A DNA stretch of 34,607 nucleotides, from assembly GCA_034429475.1 (NCBI GenBank), contig DAOUGD010000068.1, positions 1 to 34,607 of the forward strand, written 5' to 3'. Position numbers and translations under genes: made by a program. Positions 1 through 9,400 of the stretch are shown piece after piece. A model generated the notes under the pieces. The model ran no database searches, was not told the DNA's origin, and saw only the letters and a program-made list of their open reading frames with translations. The stretch comes from JAKQHY01 sp034429475 (GTDB lineage Bacteria; Chloroflexota; Anaerolineae; B4-G1; SLSP01). Each line of letters begins with the position of its first letter. The first letter of the stretch is position 1.

Positions 1-90
1 GGGCGGGCGTAGCCCGCCCACGCAAAAATACCCTTCAAACCGCGCCTTTAGGCGCAAATCGCGGGCCAAAACGAATTTTCGGATAGATTC
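1..90. repeat. Hairpin-rich intergenic repeat, left copy (inverted partner at 34258-34359)
   Basis: The segment opens with a perfect 8-bp stem (GGGCGGGC/GCCCGCCC, bases 1-19) and has a second stem GCGCCT/AGGCGC at 42-55. It ends with TTTTCGGATAGATTC at 76-90. The reverse complement of 34258-34359 has the same order: a GGCGGGCGTAGC hairpin, CGCCCACG, an A-run, CC-TTC, a GC-rich mini-hairpin and the identical AATTTTCGGATAGATTC end. The copies differ in the middle, so this is a diverged dispersed family rather than a recent duplication. No coding sequence is apparent. Confidence 0.75.
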
Positions 91-154
91 TTAGTCAAAC
101 GAATTCTATGATTCAAGGGGCGGAGACGCGCTATTTTTCATCCACGCCGGGTAA

Positions 155-163
155 TGGTACAAT
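155..163 (+). promoter_or_regulatory. Putative extended -10 promoter for the serine hydrolase
   Basis: TGGTACAAT fits an extended -10 (TG-N-TANNAT). TTTTCA at 135-140 lies 17 bp upstream and matches four of six -35 positions. It is 87 bp upstream of the start codon at 250. The same TG-N-TA(C/T)NAT shape occurs before several other genes in the window. Confidence 0.4.
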
Positions 164-249
164 GATGACTGGCTGCTGGCTGGCTTGTCCTGGCGACAGA
201 GCGGGCCGGCGCGCTGGCAGCACACTCTTTCAGTTCCACAGGAGGCACT

Positions 250-1446
250 ATGAATACCGTTTCCCCCGAAAGTGTAGGATTGTCGTCCGCGCGTCTCAAG
301 CGCGTGGATCAGGTGATGCAAAAGTATGTGGATCAGGGCAAGCTGCCGGGCGTTCTCAGCCTGGTGGCCCGGCGCGGGCAGATCGCGCACCTGTCTAAGG
401 TCGGTTGGATGGACGTCGCGGCCCAGAAGCCCATCGCGTTCGACACGCTTTTTCGCATCTACTCCATGACCAAGCCGATCACCAGCGTCGCGGTAATGAT
501 GCTCTATGAGGAGGGCCATTTCTTCCTCAGCGACCCGGTCGCCAAGTACATCCCGGAGTTCGAGGATGTCAAAGTCTTGGTGCGCAAGACCGAGGCGGGC
601 GTTGAGCTGGCAGACCTCAAGCGCCCACTCACGATTCATCATCTGCTGACGCATACTGGCGGGCTGAGTTACGGCTTTGACTCGAACGACTATGTGGACC
701 AGCAGATCCAAAAGCACGTCTGGCGGCTCCACGATGAGAACCCGGACATCACACTAGAAGAGATGATTCGTGGGGTGGTGCGATGCCCGCTCCGCACCCA
801 ACCGGGCACTGAGTTTTTCTACAGTCTGTCCAGCGACGTGTTGGGCTATCTGGTGCAGATGGTGTCGGGCCAGCCGTTCGACGCCTTCTTGCAGGAGCGT
901 ATTCTGGGGCCGTTGGGGATGGTGGATACCGCCTTTGACGTGCCGGAGACCAAGCGCGACCGTCTGGCCGTCAACTACCAGCCGGACAAGGAGAAGGGCA
1001 TGGCCGTTTTCGACGCACCCGAAACGAGCCGTTACACCAAACCCACCCGCTGTCCCGCCGGCGGCATGGGGCTGGTGTCCACCCTGGGGGACTATTACCG
1101 TTTCACGCAGATGCTCTTCAACCAGGGCGAACTGGATGGCCAGCGGTTACTGGGGCGCAAGACGGTTGAGCTGATGCACAGCAATCACCTGCGCGACGGC
1201 GTCTACCGCGACGGAAATCCGGCGCTGGGGTTTGGCCTCGGCTTCGGAGTCACCCTTGACGTCGAGCGGACGCAGACGTTGGGTTCTGTGGGCGCCTACG
1301 GCTGGGGCGGCGCGGCGACCACCCGCTTTGGGATTGACCCGCAGGAAGAACTGATCCACGTCGAAATGACCCAGTTGATGTTCAACGACTCCGTCCCGGT
1401 GCTGGACGAGATGCAGGTGGCGATCTACCAGGCGATTGTGGACTGA
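250..1446 (+). CDS. Serine beta-lactamase-like hydrolase (class C / family VIII esterase type)
   Basis: This 398-residue protein has the beta-lactamase/transpeptidase fold signatures. The SxxK motif is S72-M-T-K75, within 'IYSMTKPITS'. The second-box tyrosine is Y191 in 'FFYSLSSDVLGYL', so the usual Y-x-N is Y-S-L here. An HTGGLSYGF loop lies near 135-143. Near the C-terminus a W-G-G motif ('YGWGGAATT') replaces the KTG box, as in family VIII carboxylesterases and EstB-like enzymes. Such enzymes hydrolyse esters, amides or D-amino acid peptides through an acyl-serine; the substrate cannot be read from sequence. No signal peptide is evident, so it is probably cytoplasmic. The start is set by GGAGG at 241-245, four bases before the ATG. 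It stands alone, and a pentapeptide-repeat remnant follows its stop in the same frame. Confidence 0.9.
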   Translation: MNTVSPESVGLSSARLKRVDQVMQKYVDQGKLPGVLSLVARRGQIAHLSKVGWMDVAAQKPIAFDTLFRIYSMTKPITSVAVMMLYEEGHFFLSDPVAKYIPEFEDVKVLVRKTEAGVELADLKRPLTIHHLLTHTGGLSYGFDSNDYVDQQIQKHVWRLHDENPDITLEEMIRGVVRCPLRTQPGTEFFYSLSSDVLGYLVQMVSGQPFDAFLQERILGPLGMVDTAFDVPETKRDRLAVNYQPDKEKGMAVFDAPETSRYTKPTRCPAGGMGLVSTLGDYYRFTQMLFNQGELDGQRLLGRKTVELMHSNHLRDGVYRDGNPALGFGLGFGVTLDVERTQTLGSVGAYGWGGAATTRFGIDPQEELIHVEMTQLMFNDSVPVLDEMQVAIYQAIVD

Positions 1447-1620
1447 GCTGGATTGCGCGCTGCCAACTTGCGCGGCGCGTGTTTGGAAAAAGCGCAGTTC
1501 ACCGGGGCGGATCTGCTCGGGACCGACCTGACCAACGCCCATTGGGCAAACGCTGCCTTCGATCAACTCTGCTCTGTCGAATACACGCGCTGGCCCGCCG
1601 GCTTCAGATCCCCTGCATAA
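1447..1620 (+). pseudogene. Pentapeptide-repeat protein remnant (C-terminal fragment)
   Basis: Directly after the hydrolase stop, in the same frame, 57 sense codons end at TAA 1618-1620. They read as pentapeptide repeats, A(D/N)Lxx: 'AANLRGACLEKAQFTGADL' then 'LGTDLTNAHWANAAF', and finish with 'WPAGF', a common end for this family. There is no start codon or ribosome-binding site. It is either the surviving 3' end of a lost gene or would be reached only by readthrough of the hydrolase TGA. Pentapeptide proteins form right-handed quadrilateral beta-helices; no function is inferred. Confidence 0.6.
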
Positions 1621-1722
1621 AAAGCGCGTGACGCGACACGGTCAGTTTCAGTATGGACTGTGCGTGGCGACAAGTAGCCTGCCCCGTGCGCATATTCGGG
1701 TAGAAGCCCATAGACACCGCTT

Positions 1723-2030
1723 TTACAATTCCTCCACCATTTCCTGCACCCGCCCCGCGTTCGGATGTAAATACCGCGTCGTTGTCGCCACGCTGCTGTG
1801 ACCGAGCAGCAGTTCCTCCACGGCGAGCAAAGCCACGTCTGGTTCCTCGCGGTAGCACTGAATGTTGAATGTACCAGGTCTGGAATTGTGCCAGGGCGTC
1901 GGTATAGCGGCGGTGCGTAAGCCCTTCGTGCTCGGCCAGAAAATCACTAACGGCAGTAGACCGCTTCTGGCGGGATAGGGTTTCCTGCTGGTAAAGCGCA
2001 TAATGGCGCTTAAACGGGCTTGTGCTAGAA
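1723..2030 (-). pseudogene. Tyrosine recombinase remnant with internal deletion and frameshift
   Basis: Two parts of a phage-type integrase survive on the minus strand in different frames. Upstream (about 2000 to 1862) the frame reads like an N-terminal SAM-like core-binding domain: 'AVSDFLAEHEGLTHRRYTDA' then 'LAQFQTWYIQHS'. Downstream (about 1850 to 1723) another frame gives the C-terminal catalytic end, 'ELLLGHSSVATTTRYLHPN', with the conserved LGHSS histidine and the nucleophilic tyrosine of TTxRYLHP. It stops at TAA 1723-1725. The central domain with the box I arginine and the HxxR motif is absent, so about two thirds of a normal roughly 300-residue enzyme is missing. It cannot be active. 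It overlaps the region that now drives the ABC ATPase gene. Confidence 0.7.
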
Positions 2031-2065
2031 TAAATTATCCTCTTGTCTGCAATTCATCCCCCCCA

Positions 2066-2074
2066 TGCTATTAT
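2066..2074 (+). promoter_or_regulatory. Putative extended -10 promoter of the ABC exporter cluster
   Basis: TGCTATTAT matches TG-N-TATTAT and lies 25 bp upstream of the ATG at 2099. No convincing -35 is seen at 16-18 bp; TTGTCT at 2043-2048 is 20 bp away. It is the only promoter-like site before the + strand ATPase/four-helix-bundle/permease cluster. Confidence 0.4.
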
Positions 2075-2098
2075 CCTATGCGTTTTTTAGGAGGGACA

Positions 2099-2839
2099 AT
2101 GAACATCTTACAAACGCAGAACCTGACCAAACAGTATGTAATGGGCGCAGTCTCCGTGAACGCCCTCCGTGGCGTGGATTTTGTTGTGCAGCAGGGAGAG
2201 TTTGTCGCAGTGATGGGGCCATCCGGCTCCGGCAAGTCCACGCTGCTGCACCTGCTCGGCGGACTGGATATTCCCAGTGACGGCGAAGTGACCCTCGGTG
2301 GACGCCGCCTGGCGCACATGAGCGACGACGAAGTCACGATCATCCGGCGGCGGCAGGTGGGCTTCATCTTCCAGTTCTTCAACCTGCTGCCCACGCTCAG
2401 CGCGGCGGAGAACGTGGCGCTGCCGCTGCTCATTGACGGCCAACGCATCGAGGATTATGCCGACCGCATCGGCGGGCTGCTGACGCTGGTGGGGCTGGAC
2501 GACCGCGCCCAGCACCGTCCCGACCAACTTTCCGGCGGGCAACAGCAGCGCGTAGCGATTGCGCGCGCGCTGGTGACAGAACCCGCCATCATCCTCGCCG
2601 ACGAGCCGACCGGCAACCTCGACCGCAAGTCGGGCCACGAGGTGCTCGACCTGCTGCGCCGCGCCTGTGATGAAAAGCGTCAGACCATCGTGATGGTCAC
2701 GCACGATCCCTTCGCCGCCGCCTACGCCGACCGCGTCGTTTTTTTGCGGGACGGCAATATTGTGCGCGAATGGCGTCCCGCCGCCCGCGAAGAGGGTGTG
2801 CAAGCCATTATTGATATCATGGCGGAGTTGGAAACGTAG
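2099..2839 (+). CDS. ABC exporter ATP-binding protein, LolD/MacB/FtsE type
   Basis: This 246-residue ATPase energises FtsX-type permeases. Walker A is GPSGSGKST at 40-48. The Q-loop Q92 is in 'GFIFQFFNLLP', the signature LSGGQ is at 144-148, Walker B is IILADEP at 165-170 with E169, and the H-loop H202 is in 'VTHDPF'. The 'FFNLLP' Q-loop and 'ADEPTGNLD' are typical of the MacB/LolD (YknY-like) subfamily, which drives lipoprotein, peptide or antibiotic export by mechanotransmission. The ATG at 2099 is chosen because AGGAGGGAC precedes it; the open frame extends upstream without an RBS. The partner permeases are encoded from 3427, separated only by the four-helix-bundle gene. The stop TAG (2837-2839) lies inside the first heptamer repeat. 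Confidence 0.92.
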   Translation: MNILQTQNLTKQYVMGAVSVNALRGVDFVVQQGEFVAVMGPSGSGKSTLLHLLGGLDIPSDGEVTLGGRRLAHMSDDEVTIIRRRQVGFIFQFFNLLPTLSAAENVALPLLIDGQRIEDYADRIGGLLTLVGLDDRAQHRPDQLSGGQQQRVAIARALVTEPAIILADEPTGNLDRKSGHEVLDLLRRACDEKRQTIVMVTHDPFAAAYADRVVFLRDGNIVREWRPAAREEGVQAIIDIMAELET

Positions 2840-2947
2840 TCCGTAGTCCGTATTTCGTATTCCGTAGGGGTATTGCGTGGAAACCAGATACGCACTACGC
2901 ACTACGCACTACGGACTACGCAATACGAACCTGCATTTTCAAGGAGG
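2834..2947. repeat. Heptamer repeat hairpin A (ATPase / four-helix-bundle junction)
   Basis: The left arm (2834-2868) is built from CGTAGTC/CGTATTC-like 7-mers. The right arm (2888-2929) carries the complementary ACTACGC/ATACGAA-like 7-mers, so the segment can fold into a long imperfect hairpin. The ATPase stop codon is part of the left arm. The right end, GCATTTTCAAGGAGG (2933-2947), supplies the Shine-Dalgarno sequence of the next gene. Confidence 0.85.
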
Positions 2948-2951
2948 CGTT

Positions 2952-3419
2952 ATGAAGTACGAGGATTGGCTTGCTGCCGTGCCTGTTGAGCTGCGTGAGG
3001 ATGCACTCTGGCAGATGAAAGTCTATCCAATGGCAGTTTTTGCGGGCGATCTGGCATGGGCCGATGTGGGCAAACTTTGGGCCAACAAACGTCTCTGGGG
3101 ATTGAGTGATCAACTTTACCGCGCCATCGGTTCGGTAGGAGCCAACATCGCAGAGGGATACAGCCGTCAATCCGGCAAGGAACAGGCGCATTTTTACGAG
3201 TACGCGCTCGGTTCAGCCCGCGAAGCGCGACACTGGTACCATCAAGCGCGGCATACGCTACGTCCGGAAGTGGTTGCCCACAGAATGGGTCTGCTTACAG
3301 AAATCATCCGGCTTCTGCTCACCATCATCCCCAAAGAACGCAGCCGCGCTGCTCGCGAACCTGCCACCAACTACAATGCTCTCCCCTGTCATCTCCTGGA
3401 TGATCCGCCAATGCCATGA
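2952..3419 (+). CDS. Four-helix-bundle protein, S23/IVP family
   Basis: This 155-residue protein belongs to the S23-like family named after proteins encoded in intervening sequences of 23S rRNA. The family hallmark 'SVGANIAEGYSR' is at 61-72 between predicted amphipathic helices, followed by 'AHFYEYALGSAREARHWY' at 79-96. The last 25 residues (after about 130) are not helical-looking and extend beyond the usual core. AAGGAGG at 2941-2947 fixes the start. The stop TGA 3417-3419 is 7 bases before the next start codon, so translation is probably coupled. The family's biochemical role is not settled; some relatives (Avd) act with diversity-generating retroelements, but no reverse transcriptase is present here. 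Heptamer arrays bracket the gene, which separates an ATPase from its permeases. Confidence 0.85.
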   Translation: MKYEDWLAAVPVELREDALWQMKVYPMAVFAGDLAWADVGKLWANKRLWGLSDQLYRAIGSVGANIAEGYSRQSGKEQAHFYEYALGSAREARHWYHQARHTLRPEVVAHRMGLLTEIIRLLLTIIPKERSRAAREPATNYNALPCHLLDDPPMP

Positions 3420-3426
3420 GGTGTCT

Positions 3427-6400
3427 ATGACACACGCAAATCAAAAGCAAAAGAAACGTATTTCGTATTCCGTATTTCGTAAAAACGAACCACGCTCTAC
3501 GGACTACGGACTACGCACTACGCACTACGCACTACGTCTCGCTTTCCGCAGCCTCGCCCAGCAAAAGCTGCGCACCTTCCTCTCCGCCCTCGCCGTTGCG
3601 CTCGGGGCCGCGCTGATTGTGGCTGCCGACGTGATCAGCGGAGCCATCCTGGCTGTATTTTCGTCGCCCGACTTGCAGACGGTGGGAGCGGGGCTGTTCG
3701 GGCAGCTCAAGCCGATGCTGACGTTCCTCGGCGGCGCGGTCGCGGCGGCGGCCGGCTTCCTCGTCTTCAATGCTTTCTTGATGGCCGTCACGCAACGGCG
3801 GCGCGAGTTCGGCGCGCTGCGGGCGATAGGCATGACGCGCCGGCAGGTCTTGTCCCTGGTGTTGTTCGAGGCGGCGCTGGTGGGCGGCGCGGGGACGCTG
3901 GCGGGACTGCTGGTCGGCCCGCTGCTTGGTCGGGGGGCGTTGTACGTTCTCAAGGCAGTCGGCGGCCCGATGTTCAGCGCGTTTGGCGAACAAACCGTCT
4001 CACCGTGGGCAGTGTTGCTTGCGGCGAGCGTTTCGCTGGGCGTCGCGCTGCTGGCGGCGTTGCTACCGGCGTGGCAGGCGACGCGGGTCGCGCCATTGGA
4101 GGCATTACGAGAAAGCGAATCAGCGAATCAGCAAACCGGCAAATCAAAAAATCATTCGCATTCCGCGTTTCACGTTTTACGCACCGTCCTCGGCGTCATC
4201 ATCCTTGTCGCACTGATCTTCTGGTTTGTCCCTGCCCCTCCCGGTGCGTGGGTACAACCGCCTGTGGATGTATACCTCACCGGCGCTGTCCTCGCGTTGT
4301 GGTTGTTGGGATGGATGCTGTTGCTGCCCGACCTGATCGGCGCGGCGGCGCGCGCGGCGCGCGGCCCGCTCACGCGGCTCTGGGGGGCGACGGGCCGCCT
4401 CATTGCCGATAACCTGGCGCGCGGGCGGCTGCGCGTCACGCTCACCGTGGCGACGCTGGCGCTGGGCCTGACGCTCATTGCCGGGATGTCGGGGTTCATC
4501 ACATTTACCTTCGACGAACTTTTCAGACCGACGTTTCAACGCACATTCGACCAGGAAATGTTTGTTGTCGCGACGTTTGATCCCGGCGAAGGCGTCGCCG
4601 GCTACGCCAACATGAAATCGCTGTCGCTCCCCGCCGGGTTAGTGGAAACATTACGTGCGGTTTCCGGCAACCGCGCGCGCGTGACCGCCTGGCGTTTTAC
4701 GCTCGCGCCGGAACTCGAATTTCTGCTCAAGGATTATTTCTCGTTCGTCTTTTCACCCGCAGAGGCGTGGCAAAATCAGGGATGGGTCTTCCGTTTCACC
4801 GCGGGCGATTGGGAACAGGCCCAGCGTTGGTCGGAGGAGTCGCCGTGCCTCGTGCTCATCGCGCCGCTGGTGGCGCACAACAACGCCGTCGCCCTGGGCG
4901 ACACGTTCACCGTCCACGCGCCGGGCGGGGAAGTGCTCTGTCGCGTTGCCGGCGTCGGCCAGCCCTACGTGAACGCATCCATCATCATTGCCCACGACCT
5001 GACGCCCTTTGCCGTGGGCGAACCCTTTGCCCTGGTCGTCGCGCCTGCGCCGGGCGTCAACCGCGCTGCGCTGCTGGCAGACGTGCAAGCCGCGACCGCG
5101 CGTTACGGCGAATTGCACATCTTTGACCTCAACGCTAACGCCGACATGATTCTTAAAGTGACGGGGAGCCTCGACGACACCTTCAATGCCTTCCTGTTGC
5201 TGGCGATTGTGGCGGCGGCGCTGGGGGTGGTGAACACAACGCTGATGAGCGTGAACGAGCGGGCGCGCGAGTTCGCGCTGCTGCGTTCGTTGGGGGCGAC
5301 GCGGCGACAGGTGCAAGCGCTGGTCGTCGGCGAGGCTGCACTGATGGGCGTGCTCGGCGGCGGGCTGGGATTGGTCATCGGCGTGGGAATTGCCGTCATC
5401 TTGCCGTTGACTTATGGCGGCAATGGCTTTGGCCTCCCCGACCTCAACCTCTGGAGCGCCGCCGCCCATACCGCTCACCCTGCCCTGCTCAACGGGTTGG
5501 TGGGCTTATTGGCCGCGCCGCTCATCTGCGCCGCCGCTGCGTATTCCGTAGTCCGTAGTTCGTATTCCGTATTCCGTAAAGACGCACTACGCCCTACGCA
5601 ATACGGACTACGCAATACGAAATACGAAATACGTCTGGCCTTGCATAACCTTCGCGCCCGCGCTGCCCGCACCCTTTTGAGCGCGTTCGCCGTCGCGCTC
5701 GGCGTGGCGATGCTGGTCGCCACGAGCGTCTTCCGCTCCGGCATCGAGGCGGCGTGGACGGCCGGCGCGAACAAATTCGCGTTCATCACCGAGGTCAGCA
5801 ACCTGACGTTCGGCGGGGTGGGGCTGATGATGCTCAGCGCGGCCGGCTTCCTTATCTATAACGCTTTTGCCATGAGCGTGACCCAACAGCAGCGGCAGAT
5901 CGGGTTGCTGCGCGCGGTGGGGATGACGCGCGAGCAGGTGTTGCGGCTGGTGCTGGTGGAGGCGCTCTTCACCGGCGGGCTGGGGACGGCATTGGGCGTG
6001 CTGGGCGGGCCGCTGGTGGGGAACGGCATCCTCAGTGCGATGGCCTACTTCGGTGTGGAGACGGGGCGGGGCCGCGTCGCGCCGGGCAGTGTGGCGTTGG
6101 CGCTCGTGATGGGTCTGGGAATTTCCCTGCTCTCCGCCTTGATTCCCGCGCGTCGGGCGGCGCGGCTGTCGCCGTTGGAGGCGTTGCGGGAGGGCGAATC
6201 AGCGGATCAGCGAGTCAGCGAGTCAGCGAGAAAGCGAGAAAGCGAGCAAGCGGATCAGCGGGGCAGCGAGTCAGCGAAGCGTTTACGTTTCACGTTTCAC
6301 GTTTCACGTTTGATGCTTGGCCTCATTCTCCTTCTCCCCCTATGGGTCTATCTCATCATCGCGCCGCCCGGCGTGTGGACCGGCTATCATCAGCCGTGGG

Positions 6401-9400
6401 ATTATGTCCTTTCCGCGATCTTGCTCTTTGTCTGGTGGATCGGGTTTGTGCTGGCGACGCCCGCACTGTTGGGTGGGGTGGTGCGCGGATTGCGCGTCTT
6501 GATGCGGCGGCTCTCCGGCGGGATGGGGCGGCTGCTGGGCGACAATCTGGGACGCGCGCCGGAGCGATTGTCCCTCACCGCACTCACCTTCGCCGTTGGC
6601 CTGATGATGATGGTCTCTACGGGCGGCTTCGTCTCGTTCGGCAACGAAGTGATGGTGGGGCGTATCGCCGCGCAGGCGCTCCGCGAGCAGGCGTGGTACA
6701 TCTATCCCTTCAACCGCGTGGAGGGATTGGGCCAACTCCGGGGCTTCCAGGCCGACGCCCCCGCGTTGGAACCTGCCATCATTGCTGAGGTCGAGCGCCT
6801 GGCGGCAGGGCGCGCCACGGTCGAGCCGTTGTACATGGTCGCCGTGCCGGAAATTTCGTCGCCATTCCCTGGTTTTCCTTCGCTGGTCGTCCTCGAACCG
6901 GAAATGTTAACGCGCCCCAGCCGTTTTCACATGGTCGAGGGCGATTGGGATACGGCGCTGCCCCTGTTGCGCGCAGGCTGCGGTCTTCTCGTTTCTCCGG
7001 CGATTGCGGCGCGCTACGGCGCGGGCGTGGGTGATCCCATCACGGTGACGGGGCGCGCCGGCCCGGTGACGTGTATCGTCGCGGCCACCGGCGCGGGCGG
7101 CTTCGCGCCGATGTCATTCATCGGCCCCGGCGGCTTTGACCTGTTCATCGCGCCGGGAGCGTCGCCAGATTCGCTCCAGGTGCGTCCGCTGGCCGAAGCC
7201 GCCGACGCCGAAATCGCCGCGCTCGACGCCGACCTGCGCGCGCTTCCGGCCCGCTACGGCGCGGACCGCGTCTACATCTCCCGCCCGGAAGACGAGCTAA
7301 AGTCCATCACCGGCACGAGTGATCAGCTTATGCAAATTATGAACGGGCTGCTGTTCCTGGCGGTGGGCGCGGGCGCGTTGGGCAGCGTCAACACCACGCT
7401 GGTGAGCCTCCTGGAACGACAGCGCGAGTTGGCGTTGCTGCGCGCGCTCGGCGCGACGCGGCGGCAGCTTACAGGGCTGATCGTGGGCGAATCCGCCATC
7501 ACCGGCTTACTCGGCGCGCTGCTGGGGATGCTGGCGGGGTGGGGGACGATTGCCATCTACGCGCTGACCTACGGCGGCGTCACCTTCGGGTTGGTAGACT
7601 TGCCCCTCTGGACGGCGGTCGCCGAGGTCACCTGGCCTGCCCTGCGCGGCGGTCTGCCGGGATTGGTAGCGGCGCCGGTGTTGGCAGCGATTGCAGCCTT
7701 CTTCGTAGTCCGTAGTTCGTATTCCGTATTCCGTAAAGACGGACAAGGCTCTACGCAATACGGAATACGGACTACGCAATACGCAATACGGATGGGGCTG
7801 CGCGAACGGTTTGTCCTGGGCGCGGCGGCGCTGCTGTTCTTCTTGATGGCGGGCCTCGTTGCAGCAGTGGTGGGCCATCAGGAGCGCTATATGGACGACA
7901 GCGCGCGCCAGCTTGCCGGGTTGATGGCGCAATCTCAGGTGCAGCTATTGGAACTTGAGTTGCCGGACGACGCGACGACCTTGAGTCTGAGCGCGCTTGG
8001 CGGGCAGATAGACGCCGAGCGCCTGCTGTCCCTGCAATCCCTGCTGGCGGACGTGGGTGACATCGGGCTGACGGCGTACACCATCGCCGACCGCGATAAC
8101 GTCGTGTTGCTGAGCCTGAATCCGCGTGAAATCGGCGCGCTCGCGCCGCCGTTGGAGAACGTCACGGAGGCCTTCGCCTGGTCCGAGCGTGAGGACGAGG
8201 CGTGGCGCATCCACGCGACCGCGCCCGTCCGCAATGCCGCCGGCGACGTCATCGGCGCGGTGTGGATGACCTTCGACATGGCGTGGGTGCAGGCGGCGCT
8301 GCGCGAGTTGCGCGGGACGTTGTGGGCCGTGGGCGGCGGCGTCAGCCTAGCGGCGCTGATCCTGGCCTGGCTGCTGGCGACGCCGTTGGTGCGCGCCACG
8401 CAGCAGTTGGCCGCCCACGCCGCGGGCGTCGCGCGCGGGGAGTACGTCCCCTTTGCGCGTCCGCGCCAACGTCCCTTATGGGAATGGATCACGGCGCGCA
8501 CTTCGCTGCGGGCGCGGCTCACGATCGCGCTGACATGCACCCTCCTGCTGCTGGTGGGCAGTCTGGAAGTCGTCACGCTGCCCATCCAGCGCCGCCACGT
8601 CGAAAAAACGCTGCTGGATGGCAGTACGGCGACGTTGGAATGGCTCGGTGAAATGATGTCCGAGGCGCTGGGGCAGGAGGCGCTTGCGCCCGGCGACCTG
8701 GGGACGGATTTTTCGCTCGATCACCTGCTGACTACGGCGGGGACATTGGATTGGAGCCGGCTACAGGCGCTCAGTGAGCAGAACCGTCCGGCGGCGCTGG
8801 CCTACATCGCGCTGGTGGGGGTGGATGGCGGGGTGCGCTTCTCCGACCAACTGGCGCTCGTCGGTGAACAGGTGGGCGTCTCCGCCGTGACCGAAACCAC
8901 GGCGCGGCGCTGGCGCAACGAAGAGGTCTGGGTCGTTAGCACCCCCTTGATGCGCGGGCGCGGCGGTGAGCGGGTGGGGGTGCTTCAGATGGCGTTGCGG
9001 CGCGCCGAGGTAGAGGCCTTCTTGGATGAGAGTCGCTTGTTCTTCCGGCTGGCGGGGCTGAGTGCGGTGCTGGCCGGGATGTTGCTGGCGCAGGTCATCG
9101 GCGGGGCGGTCGCCGGGCCAGTGCGGACGTTGGCGGCGGGGACGCGCCGCATCGCGGCGGGCGACCTGGCCGTGCATTTCGACGTGCGGGGGCAGGACGA
9201 GGTGGCGCAGTTGGCGGCGGCCTACAACGCGATGGTGGCAGGACTGCGCGAGCGCGAGTGGCTCCGGGACATGTTCGGGCGCTTCGTGAGCCAGGAAGTC
9301 GCCGAGGCGTTGCGCACCGGGCAGGTGCGCCTGGAGGGCGAGAACCGTGTGGTCAGCGTGCTCTTCTGCGACATTCGCGGTTTCACGGCGCGCTCGGAGC

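Noticed and set aside
2952..3419. Diversity-generating retroelement accessory (Avd) identity for the four-helix-bundle protein
   Set aside because: No reverse transcriptase or template/variable repeat pair was seen in the window.
2834..7791. CRISPR array interpretation of the heptamer repeats
   Set aside because: Units are 7 bp, adjacent without spacers and arranged as inverted arms; no cas genes are present.
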